A stretch of DNA of 64,000 nt from JACVRW01 sp963850205 (GTDB lineage: Bacteria > Actinomycetota > Thermoleophilia > Solirubrobacterales > Thermoleophilaceae). Of this stretch, positions 28,101-37,524 are shown piece by piece. The notes under the pieces were generated by a model. It was not told where the DNA came from, did not search any database, and saw nothing but the letters and a program-made list of their open reading frames with translations. Numbering within the stretch: position 1 is the first letter of the stretch; the number at the start of each line of letters is the position of its first letter. The translations under genes were made by a program, and so were the position numbers. Where the stretch lies: the NCBI GenBank assembly GCA_963850205.1, contig CAWKKJ010000001.1, positions 1-64,000 of the forward strand. The letters are read 5' to 3'.

Positions 28101-29454
28101 CGTAGGCCTGCTCGCGATCGACCGCCCGCCCCGTGATCAGCGGCAGCGCGGCCAGCAGGGGCACCACGGCCAGAAGGCCCAGTGCCACGGCCGGCAGCCT
28201 TCGCCCGCGGACCCGCAGGAGCCCGGCCTGGGCCCGCTCGACCAGCGCTGCCGCACCCGCGCCACCGAGGCAGGAGAGCGCCAGCACCAGCAGCGGCATG
28301 CCCTTGTAGGTGGTGCGCAGGAACTGCAGGGAGGGCAGGGCGTTGTAGGCCTCGAGCAGGAACTCCCGCAGCCGGGCCTCACGCGGGAAGCCCGTGAACA
28401 TGGCCAGGAGGGCGACGAAGGCCAGAAGGGCGAAGAACGGGGCGTAGCGCCAGCCCCTGATCAGCGGGAAGGTGGCGACGGTGAAGAGCGGCACCAGGAA
28501 GGTGGCCACGATCACCACCGGGTTGAACAGGTAGGTGGCCCCGACGTCCATGAAGGGCTCGCGGGCGCCGAAGCCGACGCCGGTGTAGAGGCCCCAGAAG
28601 CCGAGCGAGCGCAGCAGCTCGGGGAAGCTGGTGGTCGCCCAGATCGTGTACGGCTGCTCGGTGTAGATGAGGATGTCGATCCCGTAGCGGCTCTGCAGCA
28701 GGACCGGAATCGCCCACCACAGCGAGCCCACCGCGGCGGCCAGCGCCGTCCGCCAGCCGAAGGCGGCAACGGAGCTGAAGGCGACCCGTCCCGTGGCCAC
28801 CTCGTAGGCCGCCAGCGCGAGCGGGCCGAGCAGCGCGAAGGCGATCACCGCCGCGTTCACGCCGCCGCCCGAGGCCGCGAGGATCAGTCCGATGGCGGCC
28901 GGCATGGCCCATGCTCGTGGCCGGCGTAGGCCGCGATGGACCGCGAGCATCAGCCAGGGAAGCGCGGCGTGGGTCAGCAGGGTCACCGTGCCGCGGCTGG
29001 TGAACAGCACCACGTAGGGGTTCAGCGCGAACAGCAGCGAGGCGCCCGAGGAGGCGACCAGGTTGGGTCGCTCGAGCAGGGCGTCCATCAGCCGCGCCGC
29101 GCCCCAGGCTGCCAGGAGCAACAGCGTGCCCAGCCAGAGGCGCTGGGTCACCCACATCGGCAGTGCGAGTTGGTCGCCCAGGGCGAACCAGGGCGCCATC
29201 GGGAACAGGTAACCCGTGAACTGACCGCCCTGGACGTGGCCGAAGTCGGTGGTGGCGCTCCAGATGTGGAAGACGCGCTCGAGGAACACGCTCGGATCGG
29301 CCGACAGCTCGAGCCGCGTGTCGACGACCGTCTCCCCGGGGCGCTGGAGGAAGGCGATCGCGTAAGCCAGGACAGCGATCGCGGCGAGTTGGAGCCGCGG
29401 CGCGTACGACCCGACGCCGCGCATGCGACGGGCCTCCGTAGTCGCGGTCGTCAC
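25162..29454 (-). CDS. aftD: AftD-like alpha-(1->3)-arabinofuranosyltransferase with discoidin-like domains
   Basis: A 1430-residue single-frame protein matching the size and layout of mycobacterial AftD. After helix 1 comes the acidic loop VVDTRLELSADPSVFLERVF, then GYLFPMAPWFALGDQLALPM and WVTQRLWLGTLLL, the family's most recognisable stretch. About 11 further helices follow to about residue 480. The long outer region has two F5/8-type-C-like modules (RRWYMELELRRP near residue 768, SAFDDDRASAWIGHV near 988) and a carbohydrate-binding-like end domain (VLEQSWSEGWRANC near 1211). The last four helices occupy about 1255-1428. AftD uses decaprenyl-phosphoryl-arabinose in the periplasm. Donor and acceptor here are inferred from family only. 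GTG 29454 is fixed by a TAGGCT element 6 bases upstream. Confidence 0.9.
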   Translation of the reverse strand: MTTATTEARRMRGVGSYAPRLQLAAIAVLAYAIAFLQRPGETVVDTRLELSADPSVFLERVFHIWSATTDFGHVQGGQFTGYLFPMAPWFALGDQLALPMWVTQRLWLGTLLLLAAWGAARLMDALLERPNLVASSGASLLFALNPYVVLFTSRGTVTLLTHAALPWLMLAVHRGLRRPRAWAMPAAIGLILAASGGGVNAAVIAFALLGPLALAAYEVATGRVAFSSVAAFGWRTALAAAVGSLWWAIPVLLQSRYGIDILIYTEQPYTIWATTSFPELLRSLGFWGLYTGVGFGAREPFMDVGATYLFNPVVIVATFLVPLFTVATFPLIRGWRYAPFFALLAFVALLAMFTGFPREARLREFLLEAYNALPSLQFLRTTYKGMPLLVLALSCLGGAGAAALVERAQAGLLRVRGRRLPAVALGLLAVVPLLAALPLITGRAVDREQAYGSVPSWWTDATADAAREAGGGRTMVLPGEMFGWYRWGGTMDPVGPGLRREPLAVRELVPYAGPRSAFLQIAIDDLIQQDRLVPGQLAPLLRLTGVQQVLVARDGVRRRNGALDPAATELALAQEPDLRRVEQYGAARRYPPAAGRGVPPASQPELTRLEAPGDSSGVRLAAGPATVLEGDAEGVTELAAHGLLDPGRPLFFAGDTDRGTLAAESAAGATLALSDSARRRNFIASRTRGNRGPTLTATEALDPNASTFDAFPERGEKGRTVAVYSSLRRLASPTAAGWSNFPQYRPYAAVDGRLDTTWRADENVDARRWYMELELRRPLPVSEIEVVPQRDRRGRTLSIWVSANGGPERRVRLAAGANRIELDIPELRTLRIRIDKIGGNEDTRGAGGVTELRIPGLPPVEEHLRLPTALSEAARGLDLDRSPLVVMLQRTSADFPYRAGADTLDPEPLHPLAMLDAEEGLEREFDLPAARRFELRGWGTVAADAPDEALDRLAGLPAGWRFSSSSRFEGVPGRRASSAFDDDRASAWIGHVAPGEPVWIEWSAPGPRTLQSLRLRPGPAGYPFPTRVRVVAPGLEPRERRVGADGVVELGGPLRTRALRLEVLAARPRGTGGAHDVAAVAIGEVEAAGLEAPAPARSGRFSTGCDALTVRAAGSRTGLALEGTLQALDAGRALRLRGCAPLDLPAGRVRLSAPPGAVARPDHLLLSSAAPRPAARAAVAPGRVVSMRGGGPSGAVKSARLALTGASWVVLEQSWSEGWRANCRERGGGERDLGEPTPIDGYANGWRVSRDCAEVEFAFGPQRLALAGYAVSALGCVVLAAILLAALLRRRRRAAAPRAAEEPPGFLPSLGPDPVWRLPLRRAVAPALAIAVIGGALFSLRMGAVMLPLSLLLMVLGVNVRRLALLAAAGLALLPLIYLLFPAEDKGGYNFEFANNYTRAHYIAVLAMCCFAAAGWLAARRLREGRSLGS

Positions 29455-29460
29455 CCCGCG

Positions 29461-29466
29461 AGCCTA
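29461..29466 (-). promoter_or_regulatory. -10 element TAGGCT for the AftD-like gene
   Basis: A TAnnnT hexamer lies 6 bases before GTG 29454, the tightest spacing in the window. It lies 5 bases from the end of the upstream GT2 gene's stop, so the AftD gene probably has its own leaderless transcript. Confidence 0.5.
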
Positions 29467-30506
29467 CAAATGAGCCCTCCCTGGGTGCCCCGGTTCGGCC
29501 TCGCGTGCAGGATCGCCTAGCTCCTCGCCCGGGCGGACCACATGCGACAGCAGGTACAGCGGCCGGCGCAGCGCCTCCTCGTGCACACGTGCCAGGTAGC
29601 GGCCGATGAGGCCGATGCTGATGAGCTGAACTCCACCGAAGAAGAGGAGCGCGAGCAGTACCAGCAGCGGGGCGGACCACTCGACGGCGCCGGCGAGCGC
29701 CAGCGTGGCGATCACCACCACCGCCAGCCCGCTTGCCGCGGCCACGGCTGAGCCCACGATGGTTGCGAGCGAAAGAGGAACGTCGGAGTAGGCGGTGAGA
29801 GCCTCGGCCGCCAACCGGAACAGATCCGGGTAGCTGGCGCCGCGACCATGCGCACGGCCGGCGCGGGTGTACTCGATCGGCACCTGCCGGAATCCCGCCC
29901 AGGCGACCATTCCTCGCAGGAAGCGGCGCCGCTCCGGCATCCTCTGGATCGCGTCGACCACGCGACGCGAGATCAGCCGGAAGTCTCCCGCCTGGCCTTG
30001 ATAGGGAACTCGCGCGAGCCGCTCCATCAGCCTGTAGAAGACGGTGGCAAGGCCCCGCTTGAGGCGGCTCTCCTCCCGCCCGATGCGACGGGCGTAGACG
30101 ACGTCGGCGCCCTCGGCGGCCAGCTCGACCATCTGCGGGATCAGCTCGGGCGGGTCCTGGAGATCGGCGTGCAACAGCACCACGTGGTCGCCGCGCGGCC
30201 TGGTCGATCCCGGCCGACATCGCGACCTCCATCCCGAAGTTGCGCGAGAGCTGAACCAGCGCGACCGCCGGGTCCTCTGCAGCCAGCCGCTCGACCAGCT
30301 CGGCAGAGCCGTCGCTCGAGCTGTCGTCGACGTAGATGACCTCCCAGCGGTTGCGCGACGGCCCGAGCGCGGCATGCAGGCGGCGATGAAGCTCCGGGAG
30401 GGACTCCACCTCGTTGAACACGGGCACGACCACCGAGAGCGTCAGCTCACCGCCCCCTCCACCGGCGACGGGTTCGCCGGTCGTGTATCGGTGTTACCGC
30501 CTCCAC
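29464..30506 (-). CDS. GT2 polyprenyl-phosphate sugar transferase (GtrB/DPM1-like), frameshifts
   Basis: The GT-A domain has SVVVPVFNEVESLPELHRRL and IYVDDSSSDGSAELVE, then VQLSRNFGMEVAMSAGIDQA. After a frame change near 30195 it has VVLLHADLQDPPELIPQM (the DLQDPPE metal and donor motif) and RLMERLARVPYQGQAGDFRL. Two C-terminal helices follow: VGSAVAAASGLAVVVIATLA and LLVLLALLFFGGVQLISIGL, then GRYLARVHEEALRRPLYLLS. GtrB/DPM1 enzymes make polyprenyl-phosphate sugars, the donors used by GT39/GT-C enzymes such as those nearby. The readable frame starts at GTG 30433; a leaderless promoter points to GTG 30506 with one more frameshift between. Total about 340 residues. This gene could supply AftD or GT39 donors. 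Confidence 0.88.
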
Positions 30507-30511
30507 GTCGC

Positions 30512-30517
30512 TAGCCT
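30512..30517 (+). promoter_or_regulatory. -10 element TAGCCT for the methyltransferase (interleaved)
   Basis: A TAnnnT hexamer lies 8 bases before GTG 30526, embedded in the near-palindrome CTAGCCTAGC that also serves the minus strand. Confidence 0.5.
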
Positions 30518-30518
30518 A
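30513..30518 (-). promoter_or_regulatory. -10 element TAGGCT for the GT2 gene (interleaved with opposite promoter)
   Basis: On the minus strand the hexamer lies 6 bases before GTG 30506. It shares five base pairs with the plus-strand element TAGCCT at 30512-30517. Confidence 0.5.
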
Positions 30519-30525
30519 GCCGCGC

Positions 30526-31433
30526 GTGACGCGGTCCTGCTTGAGCACACCGGCGACGCGCTGCGCATGGTGCGGGACGCCCTTCGGTGCGGGCGCCCGC
30601 CTACTGCCGGGACGAACACTGTGCCTGCGTTGCGGCGTAGCCACAACCGACCCGTGGCCCACCGACGCGGAGCTCGAGCAGGCTTACGCCGATTGGTACC
30701 GGCCGAGCGAAGGGCGTTTTCCGGCCCGGGCGACGCGATTCTGCGCCGGTCGCGCGCCACCCTCGCCCGAAGGCTGGCCGACGTCGCGCCGCCCGGCCCG
30801 GTGCTCGATGTCGGAGCCGGCGAGGCGTCCTCCTCGACGCACTCCGGGACGCCGGCCGAGAGGCGCTCGGCATCGAACGCAGCCCGGACCGCCCGGACGT
30901 GGTCGACACCGAGCTCGCCGACCTCGACGAGGGGTGGGCGGCGGTGGTTTTCTGGCACTCGCTCGAGCACCTGCCGGATCCCGCGCGGCGCGCTGCGCGA
31001 GGCCGTGCGACTGCTGCTGCCGGGCGGGTTGCTGGTGGTTGCCGTGCCCAACGCAGCGAGCCTGCAGGCACGGGCCTTCGGCGACGGCTGGTTGGCGCTG
31101 GACCTCCCTCGCCACCTCACGCACATCCCGGCGGCGGCTCTCGGTGAGCGGGTCCGTCAGGAGGGCCTCGTGGTCGAGCGGGTGAGCTATGCGCGCGGCG
31201 GGCAGGTGGTCTTCGGCTGGCTTCACGGACTGGTCGGTCTACTGCCCGGGCATCCCGGCCTCTACGACGCGATCCGGCGTCCTTCGGCCCGCAGCCGGCC
31301 GATGTCACGGCGGCAGCGGGCCGGCACGCTGCTCGCGGGTGCGCTGCTGCTCGCTCCGGCGGTTGGGTGTGCCGCGGCCGAGATCGCGCTGCGACGGGGC
31401 GGGACCGTCTACGTCGAGGCACGCCGTCCCTGA
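30526..31433 (+). CDS. Class I SAM methyltransferase with N-terminal Cys motifs, frameshifts
   Basis: The N-terminus has two CxxC pairs (RCAWCG and LCLRCG), like the zinc-ribbon seen in the Methyltransf_23-type sugar methyltransferases, then AELEQAYADWYRPSEGRFPA. After frame changes come motif I (PGPVLDVGAGEA), VVFWHSLEHLPDPAR, the post-motif LREAVRLLLPGGLLVVAVPN and LALDLPRHLTHIPAAAL. The C-terminal end has a hydrophobic helix (GTLLAGALLLAPAVGCAAAE). At least four frame changes between 30710 and 30990 are needed. Total about 300 residues. It is divergent from the GT2 gene. The substrate is unknown, possibly a lipid-linked sugar or nucleotide sugar. Confidence 0.78.
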
Positions 31434-31473
31434 GCGCCGTCCGCGAAGCGACGCGTCTCCCCGGCCACGCGGA

Positions 31474-31479
31474 TAGCCT
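31474..31479 (+). promoter_or_regulatory. -10 element TAGCCT for the GT2 gene at 31489
   Basis: A TAnnnT hexamer lies 9 bases before ATG 31489. Confidence 0.45.
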
Positions 31480-31488
31480 GGGGCCGCG

Positions 31489-32324
31489 ATGACCAACGTC
31501 CGGGAAGAGGGCGTCCAGCCTGCGCTCGACGTCAACGGCCGCGCGACCTCCGCACAGCGCCAGGCGAAGGTGATCGTGGTGATGCCGGCCCGCAACGCGG
31601 CGCTGACGCTCGAGCGGACGGTCAACGCGATCCCGCGCGAGGTCGTTGACGAGATGATCCTGGTGGACGACAAGTCGACCGACAACACGGTCGAGCTGGC
31701 CCGCGGCGCTGCCGATCCACCTGATCTGGCACCCGCACAACGTCGGCTACGGGGGCAACCAGAAGACCTGCTACCTCGAGGCGCTGCAGCGCGACGCGGA
31801 CGTCGTGGTGATGCTGCACCCGGACGGCCAGTACGAGCCGTCCCTGATCCCCCGGCTGATCGAGCCGATCCTCGACGGCGACGCCGACATGGTGCTCGGC
31901 TCCCGCCTCGCGGAGCCGGGATGGCCCGCGAGGGCGGGATGCCGCTCTACAAGTACGTCGCCAACCGGTTCCTGACGACGATCGAGAACCGCGTCCTCGG
32001 CACCGACCTTCGAGATCACACGGGCTACCGCGCCTACTCGGCCGGCTGCTGCTCAGGTGCCCTTCCTGCGCAACTCGCTCGACTTCGGCTTCGACTCGGA
32101 GATGATCATGCAGGCGGTCCATTCGGCTTCCGGATCGCCGAGGTGCCCGCGCGCACGCGGTACTTCGACGACGCGTCGTCGATCAGCTCAAGCCGGCGCC
32201 GTCTACGGCCTGAAGACGCTGTGGGCGGCCTTCCGGCTGGTCCTTCACCGCCGGGGACTCGTCCGCTCGCGCAAGTACATGCCGACGCGGCCGTGGGGCG
32301 GACGGATCACCGGCGAGCGGGTGA
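31489..32324 (+). CDS. Glycosyltransferase family 2 (DPM1-like), multiple frameshifts
   Basis: The start MTNVREEGVQPALDVNG leads into AKVIVVMPARNAALTLERTV and DEMILVDDKSTDNTVELARG, the GT-A donor fold. After frame changes come LIWHPHNVGYGGNQKTCYLE, VVVMLHPDGQYEPSLIPRLI and DADMVLGSRLAEPG (HPDGQY is the metal-motif region). Then follow MPLYKYVANRFLTTIENRVL, HTGYRAYSA and FDSEMIMQAV. At least six frame changes are needed. The end is set at TGA 32324 because it overlaps GTG 32321 of the methyltransferase (GTGA), the pattern used through this locus. No C-terminal helices are seen, so the product is probably a soluble polyprenyl-phosphate or direct glycosyltransferase. Confidence 0.78.
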
Positions 32325-33113
32325 TCGACGCCCGCGGGCGGCTTCAACCCCACCTGGCAGCGGCACGTGGCCGCCTACCGGCTGTGCGCGCCGCTGCTGC
32401 CGCCGGGGCGCGCTGCTGGACCTCGGCTGCGGCGTCGGCCACTAGCTACGAGCTGCTGGCGCCGCGCGAGACGCGTCGGCGTCGACCTCGACCCCGAGGC
32501 GCTCGCGGGCCAGGAGCGCGAGACCGTCGTGGTCGCCGACATGCGCGAGCTGCCGTTCGCCGACGGCAGCCTTCGCCTCGGTGCTGTCGGTGCAGTCGAT
32601 CGAGCACGTGCCCGACCCCGGGCGCGTGCTCGCCGAGGTCGTCGCGGGTGCTCGAGCCGGGCGGGCACGGCGATCTTCGTCACGCCCGAACCGGCTCACC
32701 TTCGCCCGCCCCGACGAGATCATCGATCCGTACCACTACGTCGAGTACACGCGCCGACCGAGCTCGCAGGCCGCTCTGCGAGCCGCTACTTCGAGCAGGT
32801 CGAGCTGCACGGCCTGTTCGGCTCCGCCCGCTATCTCGAGCTGGTCGCCGCCGAGCGGCGCAAGCTCGATCGCTGCTGCTGCGCAAGCGACCCGCTGCGG
32901 CTGCGGCGAGCTGATTCCGCGCCGCGCTGCGCCAGCGCCTGTACGACCGGCGGCTGTCGCGCGAGCGCAGGGACGCCGACCCCAGGGCGCGCGGCGATCA
33001 CCGTCGACGACTTCGAGCTGCGTGCCGAGGGACTCGACGAGGCGCTCGACGTGGTCGCCGTCTGCCGTTCGCCCCGGCGTGTCGGTGGCGTTTTGGCTAC
33101 GGACGGTCGCTGA
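32321..33113 (+). CDS. Class I SAM-dependent methyltransferase, multiple frameshifts
   Basis: Pieces in three frames give the order: HVAAYRLCAPLLPPGR, LLDLGCGVGH (motif I), VGVDLDPEALAGQERE, VVADMRELPFADGS, VLSVQSIEHVPDPGRVLAEV, IFVTPNRLTFARPDEIIDPY and HYVEYTPTELAGL. It ends with a poorly conserved tail (ITVDDFELRAEGLDEALDVV). Five or more single-base changes are needed for a protein of about 260 residues. It starts at GTG 32321, overlapping the GT2 stop, so the two are translated together. The tail overlaps the end of the convergent membrane protein by 17 bases. Substrate unknown. Confidence 0.72.
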
Positions 33114-35030
33114 AGACCTGGATGCCCCGGCGGCTGAACCGCGGAGCCTCCGACGCCAGGCAGCGTCTGGCGATCGACTGCTTCGTGACAGGCGGCTGCG
33201 CGACAAACCAGCCCGCTCGTAGTCCGGAGCGCACCTTCGCGCAGTCCTCCTGCTGAGAGAGGAGCTCGAGCCGGTGCTGCAGTCGGTCGCCGGTGAGCAG
33301 CCCCTGCATGGAGAAGGAGAACCCGATCCAGCGTTCGCTTCCCTCGAACGCCGGCTGAGAGGTGATCCATCTGACCGCCGCGGGTGCCGGCGCCCCATCG
33401 CGACGTGCGGCCTCGGCGAGCGTGCGCGTACTCCGATCCACGAAGCCGGATGCCGCAGGCGAGAGGAGCGCCGCAAGCGCCGCTCCCCCCACGACGAGAC
33501 TCGCCCGCCGGGACCACGGGCGCGACGGGGCTGGGAGGCGCGGCGCGAAAGCCACGGCAAGCAGCTGCGGCCAGCGTGCCGAGCACGGCCCCGGCAGCCA
33601 CGATGTCGAGGCCTGGGACCCGGGGGAATCCGAGCCGGAGGGTCTGCCATGCGTTCAACGCGGCCGCGACGGCCAGGGTGGCGAGCGCGTAGGGGCGTCC
33701 TCGTCGCGAGCGCCCGGCGAGCGCAACGGTCAGGGTCGCCACCGCGAGCGTCGGCAGCAGGTATCGCAGCGTCGCGATCGTGAGCGTGCCGGTGTACGGC
33801 GCGTTGAGCCAGGCGAGCAGCGACACCGAAGTCGCGATCGCAGAAATCACGGTCTCTCGTGTGCGAGCGAAGATCGGGGCGAGCATCGCCGCCAGGATCA
33901 GGACCATTCCGCCCGCGAGGAGATCGACTCCCTCGCGCGAGAAGGCGTCGAATGCCGTCCGGAAGCGCTCGAGGAAGCTGTCGTCGACCCCCTGAGTCCT
34001 GAACGGAACCGTTTCCCCCCACAGCAGCGGCCAGAAGGGGGAGCCGTGGTCGACGAGGTTTCGCAGGTACCAGTACCCGCCTACCGCGAGCGCGGTTGCG
34101 GTCGCGATCGTGAGCGGCCTGACGAGGCCCCGTAGGTGAGACCGGTTCACGTACAACCCGGCGGCGAGCGCCAGGCCGGCCAGCGGCAGCGTCGTGGTCT
34201 TGGTTCCGACCGACAGACCGGCAGCGACGATCGCAGGGGCAAGCAGAGCCGGTCGTTCGACCGACGCGGCGCTTAGCGCGGCCGCCGAGACCAGCCAGGC
34301 CATTGAGGGCAGGTCGGTGTAGACGCCATTCATCTGCCAATGGCTCAGCACCGGCGTCAGACAGATGGCCGCGACACCGAGCCCTGCGATTCGCCCCTCG
34401 ACCCTGAGCGAGCGCAAGCCCATCCAGCCGGCCGTCGCGAGCAGGAGCATTGGCAAGCGGCGCCCAAAGTCCGATCACCAGAAAGCTCCGGGAGATCCCG
34501 CTTCCCCACGCGACCAAGACCTCGTTCGTGACGGGATAGTTGCCGACCGAGAAGAACGGGAAGTAGTAGCCAACCGAGCCAGGGCGCCCGTTGTGCACCC
34601 GCTTCGATGATCTCCGGCACGTGGTAGGAAAGCGAGTCGCTCCCGAGCGCGGGGTAACGCAGCAGCCAGGCCGCCCACGCGGCGCCCACTCCGACCGACG
34701 CTCCGAGGATCAACCGTTTATAGACGGGCGGGCGCTGCCGCCGGGCCGCGAACTCCTCTCCCGCGCCGAGCGCCGGCGGGGCAGGGCCTCCAAGCGATGG
34801 CCCACGTGAGCGCGGCCGCGGACACGAGCACCGCCGGATCGGTCCCGAGGCCCGAGGCCGAGCGACGGCGGCTCGAGCGCCACCATGGCAGCCGACCGCG
34901 TCGCGGTGGCCACGGCCCGCTCGAGTCCCCGCGGCGCGGCCAGCGACGCAACCGAAGCCCGGCGCCCGCGATGGCGATCGCGGGCAGCCCCGCAGGACCT
35001 GATACGCCGCCGTCGTCCGAGCCGCTCCAC
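33097..35030 (-). CDS. Multi-membrane GT-C-like protein, paralog 1 of 4, frameshifts
   Basis: A member of a four-copy family in this window. Family signatures present here are YPALGSDSLSYHVPEII, HNGRPGSVGYYFPFFSVGNY, PVTNEVLVAWGSGISRSFLV, HWQMNGVYTDLPSMAWLVSA, VGTKTTTLPLAGLALAAG, GGYWYLRNLVDHGSPFWPLL and NAPYTGTL. The C-terminal soluble part has WITSQPAFEGS and GDRLQHRLELL. About 11 helices are expected. The N-terminal 110 residues are readable only through several frame changes between 34.6 and 35.0 kb (AIAIAGAGLRL, ASLAAPRGLERAVATAT), so the 5' end at about 35030 is approximate; another change lies near 33550. The outer-loop acidic residues and topology suggest a polyprenyl-sugar-dependent glycosyltransferase, but no function is established. 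Confidence 0.75.
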
Positions 35031-37374
35031 CTTCCGGCCACGGCCCGCGGCGGCCGGCGAGCAGCGCCGCGCAGGCCAGTGCGGCGAGACTGATGCCCGC
35101 TGCCGGCAGAGCTGCTCTGAGCCAGCCGGAAGTCGACCCTGGGAGCCGAGGCGGAGACGGGGACGCCCATCGCCGCGAAATTCAGCGGCCTCAGCTCGGT
35201 CTGCTGCCCATCGATCTCCACCCTCCAGTCGGGGGAGTGGGCGTTCGCCAGCACCAGCCACCCACCCGCTCCGCGCAGGAGATGGACGCGCAGGTGATCG
35301 GGCCCGGGCAGGCTCACCCGGGCACTGCGGAACCGGGCGGCGCGCCGGGCGGCGCCGCCGGCGCGTCGCGCGGAACCACCGCCGTGCGGTGAGGATGGAG
35401 TCCTCCTCGGCCCGGACAGCCAACGCCTGGTCATCCGCCAAGCCCCTGGTGCCCGGAACACATCAGCCCGCGGCAGGGCTTCGCCGTCGCGGAACACCAC
35501 GGCGTCAGGCCCGTCGTAGACGGTCTCGAACGCGGGTGCCGGAGCCGGCGTGCCGGGCGCAGCGATGTAGTAGCGAACGTCATCGTCCGCAGCGCGGTGA
35601 GCGTGGGGCGGCGCGGTGGCGCCCGCGCGCCACGCAGCTCTGGGAATCGGAGAGTCGCTGGATCGGAGCGCCGTGGTCGAAATCGGACCGTCGGGCGGAC
35701 AGGGGAAAGTCGTAGCCCTCGATGCTTTCCAGGCCGTAGAGGGCGCTGGTGTCGGCGAGCATCGTGGCCGGATCCCTTTCGCTGCGGATCACCCCGACGC
35801 GGAACGGCCTGGGTTGGTCCTGGAGCGCCTCGATCGATCGCGGCGTTGCCGGATACGCCTGGCTAGGGGGAAGCGTGACGTTCAGGTTCTGCAGCTCCAG
35901 CAGGCTCAGGGCGACGATCGCCAGCCCGGCGCACGCCGCCACCGCCGGTCGGAGCCGCCCCAGCGCGGCGAGTAGCGATCCGGTCACGAGGAGCAACACC
36001 ACCGTGAGCACGATGCTCTCGCGCTTGACCGAGCCCGGTGCGCCAAGGTTGCCGGTGGCCTCACCCAGGGCGAAGCCGAGCGCGATCGTCAGCGCTGCGC
36101 CGGCGGTGACCGTCGCCGCCTGACGAAGTGAGAGCGGTCGCACCGACAGCGCCGTGAAGCCCGCGCCGGCGCCCACCGCCCCGGCGAGGGCGATCACGAA
36201 GTAGACGCGCTCCGGTCCGATGTAGGCGTTCGACCACGGCGGCACCAGCTCGACCAGCCAGCTCACCGGCGGCACCCGGTAGATGGCCATGAACGTGCCG
36301 CCGTCAGCGCGACCAGGGCACGCGCCGCCGGCTTGTGCCGGTACCGCACTGCCGCGACAAGCGCGAGGATCAGCGCCGGCAGCCCGAATAGCCGAATGGC
36401 CACCGGCCGTAGAGGTTGGGCTCGCCGTTCCCGAGGAGGCCCGGCATCGCGTAATGCAGCAGGTTGAAGAAGGAGGGCGCATCACGAGGAATCGGATCGC
36501 CCCGTTCGCTCCAGGTGATGCTCGATCCGAGCGCGCGGAGGAACGGGATCACTGAGACAGCGGCGATCCCGACGCCGAGCACAGCCCCGGTCACCCACCC
36601 CAGTGCGACGCTACGCGGCCGTGGGGAGTCGGAGTCCGACCGGTGGTCGAACGCGACGAGGCAGGCCATGTACAGGACCACGGCGGACGTCGCAATGAAC
36701 GCCGACTCGGGATGGCCCGCCAGGATGGTCAGGCCCATGGCAACCGCCACCGCGGCAATCGACCGCCGCGACGGGCGTCGGGCCAGGCGGGTGGTGGCCA
36801 GCAGCAGCCACGGGAACACTGCGAACACGCTGCCGAGGGGGTACTGGAGCCACACCGTCAGCGGCCCGGACAGCATGTAGACCGCGCCGGCGACCAGCGC
36901 GCCGCTGCGCCCGCAGCGCAGTTCGCGCGAGAGCCCGTAGGTGCCCACACCCGCGATCAGCGTCTTGGCCGCGGCCAGCGCTCCCCACCCGTAGTCGAAC
37001 CCCAGGATGACCAGCAGCCAGCTCGGTGGAAAGAAGACCGCCGACTGCATGTTGCCGACGAGCGTCGTTCCACCCCATTCGAAGGGGTTCCAGAGGGGAA
37101 GCTGGCCCGACAGGATCTGCTCGCGTACCACGACCGCCCACGGGTGGAACGCGATTGCCGCATCGAAGAAGGGGCCGCGCCGCGGCAGGGAGTCCGGGTC
37201 CACGATCCCCGCCCAGGGCGAGAACTGGTGGAGGGCGAAGCTCTGCCCGAGCTGCTCACCCACGAGCAGAGGCCAGAACCACAGGCATGTGACGAGCCCG
37301 AGTATCGTCGCGGCCAGCAGGTACTCGTGGCGGTCCAGGAGGCGCCCGGCGGCGCTGTCGGTCGAGATCGACAC
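35031..37374 (-). CDS. YfhO-family membrane protein, frameshifts
   Basis: The N-terminal half is intact and typical of YfhO: DRHEYLLAATILGLVTCLWF, the outer loop WNPFEWGGTTLVGNMQSAVF with FFPPSWLLVI, VYMLSGPLTVWLQYPLG and LAGHPESAFIATSAVVLYMA, then NLYGRWPFGYSG. After frame changes near 36390 and 36310 come VSWLVELVPPWSNAYIGPER and more helices. The outer soluble part follows, including ETALYGLESIEGYDFPLS-like sequence and, after 35580, LANAHSPDWRVEIDGQQTEL, the usual YfhO C-terminal sentence. The 3' end is uncertain because it merges with the next gene through frame changes. YfhO of Listeria and Bacillus is needed for glycosylating teichoic acids, so a glycosylation role is likely. GTG 37374 has a TAGGGT element 12 bases upstream. 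Confidence 0.78.
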
Positions 37375-37386
37375 GGCGAGCCGGTC

Positions 37387-37392
37387 ACCCTA
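37387..37392 (-). promoter_or_regulatory. -10 element TAGGGT for the YfhO-like gene
   Basis: A TAnnnT hexamer lies 12 bases before GTG 37374, in the 150-base divergent region shared with paralog 2. Confidence 0.4.
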
Positions 37393-37468
37393 AAGGGAGC
37401 CTTGGTCCCGAGGTGCCGCCTCGACCGAGGGGCCCGCCGGACCGGGGATCGCCCCGTGCGCGTCGGTC

Positions 37469-37474
37469 TAGGAT
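37469..37474 (+). promoter_or_regulatory. -10 element TAGGAT before the paralog 2 leader
   Basis: A TAnnnT hexamer lies 6 bases before ATG 37481. That ATG opens a 15-codon frame ending at TGA 37526-37528, which overlaps the TTG start of paralog 2. Confidence 0.45.
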
Positions 37475-37524
37475 CGCCGAATGTCCGCCCGCACGGCGCC
37501 TGAAGCTCCCGCCCGAGTCGCGGC

